From Symbiodinium natans (Eukaryota; Sar; Dinophyceae; Suessiales; Symbiodiniaceae), in NCBI GenBank assembly GCA_905221605.1, contig CAJNDS010000480.1:766939-830938 (forward strand): a stretch of 64,000 bases of DNA. The letters run 5' to 3'. Shown in pieces: positions 57,961 through 64,000 of the stretch (position 1 is the first letter of the stretch; each line of letters begins with the position of its first letter). A program made the translations under genes and the position numbers. The notes beneath the pieces were generated by a model that searched no databases, was not told the origin of the DNA, and worked only from the letters and a program-made list of their open reading frames with translations.

Positions 57961-60900
57961 CGACGCCTCATCCAGCGGCCTGGCGTGCAGGGAGAAATCC
58001 CTCTCGTAGACCCGCCCTCATCGTGCACTAGCTTCCGGGATTTTCGGGGTCCTCGAGGCCACGATGCAGGTGTGGAATGTCGTGGAGCAGAAGTGGGACG
58101 GTCCGGCGCGGAGCATCTCCCTGGAAGTCAGCGAGTCCCAAATCCACGGGGAGATGAACAAGCTTGTGGAGGAGGCGGCTGGCGGCGGCGAGTTTTGCCT
58201 TGACAAAGAAATCCACATCAAAGCCAGCTCCACGACCTTGCCGCCGATGAACTTAGTGGACCTACCAGGCTTGGTTCAGGCCGATGCCGCCCTGGCCACG
58301 CAGACACAGCAGCTGCTGCAGAGGTACACGCAGGATTCGCAAGAGCAGGACATCTTCCTTGCCATCGTCCCAGCTTCGGAGGCACCTGCGAACTGGGCGG
58401 TCATGCAGCTGATCAAGGACAGACACCTCGAGGAGCGCACCATCGGGGTCATCACCAAGTTCGACAGGCTCCGCTCTGCAAAGCCACGTAGGAGTGAATA
58501 AATGCCTTTTGACCCAGTGACCTATTGCGAGCAAGGCTTGGCGAAGATGAGCACGAAGATCTATTTCCAATTCTTCGGGGAGAGCAGGTGAAGGGTCTCG
58601 TGCCATTGTCACAGCATGGCTCCGTGGCTGCCAGTGGAGGGAAGGGGGCTTCGCACGGCAGTCAAAAGGGGTTGGGCTTCAGTTGAAAGCTTCGCTTCCA
58701 ACATGCGAAATTCACCGAAGAAGTGGTTAACCCAGGCTTCGTCGCGGTGGCGAACGTGACCAAGAAGCGAGAGCCTGGCGAGAGCTTCACGGAATGGATG
58801 GCGCGCAAGGCGCAGCTGGAGAAGGACAAGTTCGCCATCGACTTGGAGATGAAACCATTCGTGGAGAAGCAGCAAGCCACCATCGGGGCGGTTGTCCACA
58901 GCATCAGCCGGGGCTACAGCTGGCACGTTGCCCACAACTGGCTGCCCCTCACGGCCAAGCGCCTGCTCGCCGTGTGGTTCGCCTGCAGCCGAGCATGCCT
59001 TTCGGAATTATGCCCCTCTCGCTCTCGCTCTCCCTCTCCCTCCCTCCCTCCCTCCCTCTCTCTCTCTCTCTTTGTCGCTCTCTGTCTCTCTCGTTTCCCG
59101 AAGCCCAAGTGCCCGAGGTGGACTGGCTGCTGTGAGGAGCCCGCCGAGCATCACGAATGTAGAAGCCGTGACTATACTGGAGGGGGAGAGCCTTGAGCTA
59201 GGTGGGGACTAGACACAGCTTTCGTCCTTCTCCGCCCGACACTGAGCAGATTTTTCAATTCTCCTCGGCCCTCTGCCTCTTGGGAAGCGAGAGGAGCTCC
59301 TGAAGATGGGGCTCCCCTTCGCCAGCGGGCAGCTGGAAGGAGCCGGGGCTGAGATTCTACGGAAAGCGTTGGGATTGAGCAGGACCCTTTTCAAGGTACC
59401 CTTAGTAGATGGGTTGTTTTAGGGTCTAAGAGAGGCTATACTAGTAGTTGGGTCCAGGGAGAGCCTCCAGTTTCGGGGTTGCACATCGCGTTCTGCGGGG
59501 TGCTGTCTGCCTGGTTCGGCAGCCTGACCGGCCGAGCCCTACAGCACTGGAGACAAGCCCCGAGCTCCCAGTGTGAGCCGTGCACAGTTGGAGATGGCGA
59601 AAGCTGCGAGTCGCAGCACGGTGGCTCTGAAAGGCATGGTGGACAGGCGTAATGACAGCATACTGTGACAGTGCAAGGTGACAACATGTGACAACGATGC
59701 CAACGGTACACGTTGAAGCGCGTGCGCGAGGCCGCCCGTAGTTCAGTTGTGTTTTGATTGTCTTCGCTTGCGAGCGAGCTGCGAACTCGCCGTCGTTTTC
59801 TGAGGGGTGTGCGGGCGTGCGCAAAGCGAGGTGAGTGAGTTCATGCAGTTGTTCTCGCTTTTTCCAGCGATTCGGACAGATGCTTCTGGGTTTCGGAACC
59901 CCGTCCGAAGCGGGTCCCCAAACTCATCCCGAACTCGTCTGAACTCGCACGAAGCGTGTGGCGAGTGCAGATCCGTGAACTCGTCGGAAGCACACTCCAC
60001 TCGCGTGTTCAGGACCTGCTTGCCTTGAAGCACAGCCCCCAAACTCACTCGGAAGTTGTATGCAAGACTCACAGAAAGCATGTCCATATGCTTGACCGAA
60101 GCTGGCTTATACGAAAGATGAAGCCACGCAGGGCTTCAGCATCACTCTGAGAGCATCTGAGCACACTCACAACACGGGGTCTTCTGCCCCAGATGTGTTT
60201 CTTCGCAGCCTTGAAGCCCAGGAGCCGCCCTGGCGAAGTTCAAGGATGCCGCGACCCGCGAGCTGAAGCGCCGGCTTGGTTTCGTTGTCAAGCGGGCCCA
60301 CGAGCTGTTCTGGAGCGCCGCCGCGAAGCCCGTCCAGGATAGCCCGGTAAGCGAGAGAATGGGGGAGCGCGCAGCCCTACGGCTTGAACTCGCCAGCTTC
60401 TTTCAGGGCTTGGGGTGAGGAGTCTGTGCAGGGCCTTGGGTGCTTTTGGGGGTGGTGCTTGGAGGCTGGGCTTGCGCTGACATGATCTGAAGCTCTATGC
60501 AGGATTATCTCAAGAAGCAGCTGGAAGCCCTTGCGTGCCAAGAAGTGAAGCTGCTGGACCGCCAGGCAAGTTCTCGTTGCTCCTGGCGTCAACTGGGGCA
60601 TTTGCATGATTCCTTCGCTCGTTTAAAGCAGAGCCCCTTCCCTATCGACCCCCCTTGCGCTGCGCGAAGTGCAGGAGCTTCCGACGTTCTTCGAGACGGC
60701 GTGCGAGGACATCGTGGCGAAGTTGCCGCCGCTGGAGACCTTCGCCTCCGGTCTCCTGGAAGAGGCGCTGGCGGCTTTGGGGCCGCAGGAGGAGGACGCC
60801 TTTCGGCTGGAGCGCCTGCCGTGCCTCGTCGAGGACCCAAAGCACCGCACCGCCCCCTTGCTCGTCCTTCTCCGCCCTTTCCCCTGGCTCCTCCTTCCAC

Positions 60901-61655
60901 CCCCTTAAATTTCCTTTGCTCACAGGAGCTGCAGAAGAAGCTGAGGGAAGCGCAGCCGCGCCTGGACGTGGAGAAGGCCAGAGACGGCATTTCCAAGGTC
61001 CTGAGATCCGCTTTCTTCGAGCAGAAGCACTTGAAGATGGAGGCGGGCCAGGATAAGACGGTGAAGGTCTCCTTCGATGCCGAGATGCTCGCCGCGAGGT
61101 TCGATGGTGCTCTGGTGAGTGCCTTCGAAGGCTTTGGCTCGGAGAAGCAGATCGAAGTCGATGCTCGGCTTGTCGTGGCTTGTTGCATATATCAAGGTAA
61201 GGTGTACGCTAAGCAGAGCATATAGGGTTTCATGCACTTGTCTTGCTCGCCGCCGGCCTCGCCCGCCCCAGGAGGTGATCTCTCCTGCCTTGGAGGCCAC
61301 GCAGTCCGTGCCGGAGGCCTGCTTGGAGCTGCGCCGGCAGGTCTTCGCACGCATGGAGAAGTGCGCGGAAGCACTGGAGAAGCTCGTGAAGACCAGGGCA
61401 TCACTCGCGGAGTCCCTGGATTCCTCCAGCAAGGCCCTGGAGCCAAGGTCCAAAGTCTTGCAGCAGTGGCTCCTAGGAGAGGCCGTGCCCCTAGTGTGCG
61501 GAGCGATCTCGGGCGACAGCCCAAGCGACCAGAGCTTCCGGTCCCCTGCTTGCAACTTCGTCACCTCCGTGCTGAGCGACATGGTGGAGATTCTGGCGCA
61601 GACGGCGTCGGAGGAGTTCGATGTGGCGGCATGGCATGGACCGCTTATTAGTAGA
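57821..61655 (+). CDS. Gene F: dynamin-superfamily GTPase, about ten exons
   Basis: FLVVFGAESVGKSSLLQRLS contains the P-loop GAESVGKSS, the dynamin-type G1 (usually GxxSxGKSS). CTRMPVRLEIRR provides the G2 Thr. MNLVDLPGLVQ is the DLPG G3 box and GVITKFDRL the TKxD G4 box. GFVAVANVTKKRE fits the strand after G4. The later exons are mainly alpha-helical, as expected for the stalk. Dynamin-family proteins polymerise on membranes and use GTP for fission or remodelling; the target membrane is unknown. Splicing is GT or GC (for example GCAAGT at 60566) to AG-G. The exact 5' start and the last exon end are not settled; the downstream kelch region may be part of the same transcript. Confidence 0.7.
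58070..58487 (+). CDS. Gene F exon F2: GTPase G3/G4
   Basis: The acceptor is ATGCAG followed by G. Encodes VWNVVEQKWDGPARSISLEV ... MNLVDLPGLVQADAALATQT ... GVITKFDRLRSAKP. Holds the DLPG and TKFD nucleotide-binding motifs. Possible GT donor at 58488. Confidence 0.75.
58536..58587 (+). CDS. Gene F exon F3
   Basis: Small exon LGEDEHEDLFPILRGEQ with a GT donor (GTGAAG) at 58588. It fills the expected position between G4 and the next strand. Confidence 0.45.
58736..58970 (+). CDS. Gene F exon F4: end of GTPase domain and start of stalk
   Basis: The acceptor is AACCCAG followed by G. Encodes GFVAVANVTKKREPGESFTE, then MARKAQLEKDKFAIDLEMKP and a helical stretch ending PLTAKRLL. The 3' end is approximate; a CT-rich intron tract follows at 59018-59094. 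Confidence 0.65.
59288..59395 (+). CDS. Gene F exon F5: stalk helix
   Basis: Encodes REELLKMGLPFASGQLEGAG followed by AEILRKALGLSRTLFK with a GT donor (GTACCC). The acceptor is GGGAAG followed by C, less typical. Confidence 0.45.
59396..60221. other. Long intron of gene F
   Basis: Unique sequence with loosely repeated GAACTCG(C/T)..GAAGC(G/A) phrases around 59,880-60,060. Open frames on both strands lack motifs. Confidence 0.45.
60222..60346 (+). CDS. Gene F exon F6: stalk helix
   Basis: The acceptor is GCCCAG followed by G. Encodes ALAKFKDAATRELKRRLGFV followed by VKRAHELFWSAAAKPVQDSP, with a consensus GT donor (GTAAGC). Confidence 0.6.
60503..60565 (+). CDS. Gene F exon F7: stalk helix
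   Basis: The acceptor is TATGCAG followed by G. Encodes DYLKKQLEALACQEVKLLDR followed by Q. The GC donor (GCAAGT) is the best-formed GC site in the window. Confidence 0.65.
60675..60838 (+). CDS. Gene F exon F8: stalk helix
   Basis: The acceptor is AGTGCAG followed by G. Encodes ELPTFFETACEDIVAKLPPL ... GLLEEALAALGPQEEDAFRL ... LPCLVED. The 3' end is approximate. Confidence 0.55.
60925..61114 (+). CDS. Gene F exon F9: stalk helix
   Basis: The acceptor is GCTCACAG followed by G. Encodes ELQKKLREAQPRLDVEKARD ... KTVKVSFDAEMLAARFDGAL, with a consensus GT donor (GTGAGTG). Phase 0 at both ends. Confidence 0.65.
61272..61655 (+). CDS. Gene F exon F10: helical C-terminal region
   Basis: The acceptor is GCCCCAG followed by G. 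Encodes EVISPALEATQSVPEACLEL ... ALEKLVKTRASLAESLDSSS ... VTSVLSDMVEILAQTASEEF. The frame stays open to 61934, but composition changes near 61655, so the end is approximate and a stop was not identified. Confidence 0.6.
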
Positions 61656-61821
61656 AAGGCTTTTTTCTTTTGGGAGGCGTGGACAAAGGGCGGAGCGCAG
61701 ATTGCTGCACCACTTTCCTCGCTTGGGTTTTCGAGTTCCCGGCTTGACCTTGTTTCGTTTAGATCTTTTAGAAAATTGCATTGGGAGGAGGAGATAAGTA
61801 GGGGGGGGGCCCGGATCCGAG

Positions 61822-62733
61822 GACCTCTGCCCTCCGATGTCCGCAACGTGCTGTGCAACGGCCGCCGCTTTGGATGGGAAGATTTACGTGATGGGCGGCG
61901 TGGAGACCGGAGGGCGCACGGTGCAGGTCTTTGACACGGCGAGCAGCTCCTGGGGCCAAGGGCCCACCCTCAGCTGCGACAGAGAGTTGGCTGCAGCCGC
62001 CGTGGTCGGAGATCGCATCTACGTGACGGGAGGAGTGGGCAACGGCGGCGCCCTGAGCTCCATGGAGAGCTGGAGCCCCGGGAGCGGCGAGGAGGGCTGG
62101 AGCGAGGGCCCGGACTCGGGAAAGGGGAGGAGTGGCCACGCTGCCGTGGGGCTCGAGGGCAAGCTCGTGCTGCTGGGAGGCTCCGACGGCAGGAATTTCC
62201 TCAACTCCGTGCAGAGCTTCGACCCAAGCACCCAGCAATGGCAGGAGCTGCGGCCCCTGCACGAGCGGCGAAATGGTGTGGCGGCCGCGGCACTTGGCGG
62301 CAAAATCTACGCCGTGGGCGGCCACGACCGCTATTCCATTTTCTCCTCCGTCGAGGTCTTCGATCCGGCGAATGGCAGCTGGGGCTTTGGGCCGAGCCTG
62401 GGCCAAGCCAGGTGCTCCCACAAGGCGGCGGCGCTCTCGGATGGGCGCCTCTACGTTCTGGGGGGCGACTTTTCCGAGGCCCTGCGCTCCACTGAGGTCT
62501 TCGACCCCAGCAGGGGCTGCTGGGCCAAGGGCCCCGAGCTGAAACACCCGAGAAAGATGTTTACCGCCGCGGCCTGGGACGGGGCTCTTTATGTGCTGGG
62601 GGGTGACGGCTTCTCCGAGAGCCAGAAGTCCGTGGAGGTGCTCCCGAACGCGGAGATGCGGCTGAAGAAGGCCCAGGCCGCGGTCGCGACTCGGCGCCTC
62701 GAAGAGGCCTCCGATTGGGTGGTCCGCGGATAA
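61822..62733 (+). CDS. Gene G: kelch-repeat beta-propeller, six repeats (possibly 3' exon of gene F)
   Basis: Six kelch motifs of about 48 residues run from start to end. Typical cores are AAALDGKIYVMGG, AAVVGDRIYVTGG, AVGLEGKLVLLGG, AAALGGKIYAVGG, AAALSDGRLYVLGG and AAAWDGALYVLGG, each followed by a VxxFDP-like strand and a conserved Trp in most repeats. This predicts a six-bladed propeller for protein binding. After the last blade, a short helix (MRLKKAQAAVATRRLEEAS) leads to the stop at 62731-62733. The first ATG is at 61837, but the frame is open upstream to GATCCGAG followed by G (61820/61822). That looks like an acceptor, and the read DLCPPMSATCC resembles the tail of a preceding kelch blade. 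So an upstream exon is likely. Confidence 0.85.
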   Translation, partial: DLCPPMSATCCATAAALDGKIYVMGGVETGGRTVQVFDTASSSWGQGPTLSCDRELAAAAVVGDRIYVTGGVGNGGALSSMESWSPGSGEEGWSEGPDSGKGRSGHAAVGLEGKLVLLGGSDGRNFLNSVQSFDPSTQQWQELRPLHERRNGVAAAALGGKIYAVGGHDRYSIFSSVEVFDPANGSWGFGPSLGQARCSHKAAALSDGRLYVLGGDFSEALRSTEVFDPSRGCWAKGPELKHPRKMFTAAAWDGALYVLGGDGFSESQKSVEVLPNAEMRLKKAQAAVATRRLEEASDWVVRG

Positions 62734-63066
62734 TTCTAATCATTCCAAGAAGGACAGCGACAGTCTTCGAAGTATCGCTTTGCATTCGTGGGTCCGTGCC
62801 GAAGGGGCTAGCAATCTGGCGGTGAAACGCCCCGGAGTCCGGCGTCTGTTGCTCACTTGCAGTTGTCGTCCTCGAAGAGGTCAGGCTTCAAGCTGCAAAA
62901 GGGCGGTGCCTTTCAGAGCCTGCGTGCGGTTTCCTCTTGTGGGATCTTTCAACTGTCAGGCCGACAATGGTGAGTGAAGACGACCCGTCTCCCAATTCCC
63001 GATAAATGTATAATAATGATGGGGAAAATGATAGTGATGCTGATATTTGGAACGGTAATGGTAATG
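62734..63066. other. 3' flank of gene G
   Basis: Unique sequence, with AT-rich TGATAATG-like text at 63005-63065. No gene or terminator signal recognised. Confidence 0.5.
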
Positions 63067-64000
63067 GATTGTAGGGGGGTTGGGGGTTCGGGCGAGCGTA
63101 AAAGAAGCACCGCGCCGCGAAGCCGCAAAGCGTCATAAACGAGACAAGCGTCTCAAGCGTCTCAAGCGTCACAGGCGTCACAGGCGTTTCAAACTTTGAC
63201 AGGCTCAGAGGCTGTTAAGCTTCGCGCGCGTCCTCATGCGCCTCAGGCGTCTCAAGCGTGTGAAGCGTCCCAAAGCGTCTCAAGCGCCTCAGGCGTCTCA
63301 AGCGTCTCAAGCGCCTCAAGCGTCTCAAGCGCCTCAAGCGTTTCAAGCGCCTCAAGCGTCTCAAGCGTCTCAAGCGTCTCAAGCGTCAAGCGCCTCAAGC
63401 GCCTCAAGCGTCTCAAGCGTCTCGAGCATCTCAACTTATTGCTCCTACTCAACACCGCAAGTTTCGGAAATGAGTGCTTCATCTTGAAATTTAGGGTTTA
63501 GGGTCGCTCAAAAGACCCCAAATTTCAAAAACATGCTCCCAATTGTACCTGTACACCATACAAAACATGCGCGCCAGATACACTCATGTTTATTCATTCA
63601 ACACCGCAAGTTTCGGAAATGAGTGCTTCATCTTGAAATTTAGGGTTGAGCGTCGCTCAAAAGACCCCAAGCAGCAAAAACATGCTTCTAAGTGTACCTG
63701 TACACTATACAAAACATGAGCGCCACATACAAGCATGTTTCATTCACTCAACACCGCAAGTTTCGGAAATGAGTGCTTCATCTTGAAATTTAGGGTTTAG
63801 AGTCGCTCAAAGGACCCCATGCTCCCAATTGTACCTGTACACCATACAAAACATGCGCGCCAGATACACTCATGTTTATTCATGCAACACCGCAGGTTTC
63901 GGAAATGAGTGCTTCATCTTGAAATTTAGGGTTTAGGGTCGCTCAAAGGACCCCTAGCGGCAAAAACATGCTTCCAAGTGTACCTGTACACTATACAAAA
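63067..64000 (+). repeat. Right copy of the duplication: 9-bp minisatellite followed by 149-bp satellite
   Basis: Matches 40173-41106 (offset 22,894). Contains the 9-bp AAGCGTCTC block (63140-63440) and the first four or so units of the 149-bp satellite. Cut off by the window end. Confidence 0.9.

Noticed and set aside
60589-61188. 199-codon minus-strand frame opposite gene F, also 60920-61858
   Set aside because: Antisense shadow of dynamin exons with GC-rich third positions.
61768-62547. 259-codon minus-strand frame opposite the kelch gene
   Set aside because: Antisense shadow of the kelch repeats; no domain of its own.

Overview
The window looks like nuclear DNA of a dinoflagellate, most like the Symbiodiniaceae. 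The evidence is (1) many interstitial arrays of the telomere-type heptamer TTTAGGG; (2) protein-coding exons that only join in frame if introns start with GC or GA as well as GT and end in AG followed by G, a known dinoflagellate habit; (3) every recognisable gene lying on the + strand, as in dinoflagellate unidirectional clusters; and (4) a near-perfect relict of the 3' end of the dinoflagellate spliced leader near 32.56 kb. No bacterial or organellar features, rRNA, tRNA or CRISPR array was seen. All exon coordinates are hand-built from reading frame and splice phase.

Layout. 1-10,644: the 3' part of an intron-rich gene (gene A). Fourteen phase-compatible exons give about 435 residues: a coiled coil with a KIF15/HMMR-like stretch, a Ser/Pro-rich linker, then a pair of EF-hands and a stop. 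10,645-15,500: decayed telomeric repeats and a 2.15-kb AT-rich element with 23-bp perfect terminal inverted repeats. 15.5-32.4 kb: small, mostly coiled-coil exons of an unidentified gene (gene B) among telomeric arrays, poly-G tracts, short inverted-repeat elements and a second TIR-bounded element (22.65-23.92 kb). 34,689-36,077: intronless FAD amine oxidase (gene C). 37,699-39,301: alpha/beta hydrolase with two short introns and a C-terminal membrane anchor (gene D). 40.17-43.96 kb: a 9-bp minisatellite, a 149-bp satellite and other tandem repeats. 45,500-54,755: exons with two U-box-like modules and a conserved unknown C-terminal region (gene E), one intron of which holds a 5.8-kb satellite with a 42-bp period. 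54.9-56.95 kb: G-rich tandem repeats. 57,821 to about 61,655: dynamin-superfamily GTPase (gene F). 61,822-62,733: six-kelch beta-propeller (gene G), possibly spliced to F. From 63,067 to the end, the sequence seen at 40,173-41,106 returns almost unchanged.

The main finding is the organisation of the left 32 kb. Most small exons have CCCTAAA-orientation repeats upstream and TTTAGGG-orientation repeats downstream, so many introns begin with one strand of the telomere repeat and end with its complement and could fold into stems. At several arrays the flanking exon-edge or splice-site sequence is directly duplicated. This suggests that telomere-like DNA was inserted at, or spread through, intron ends.
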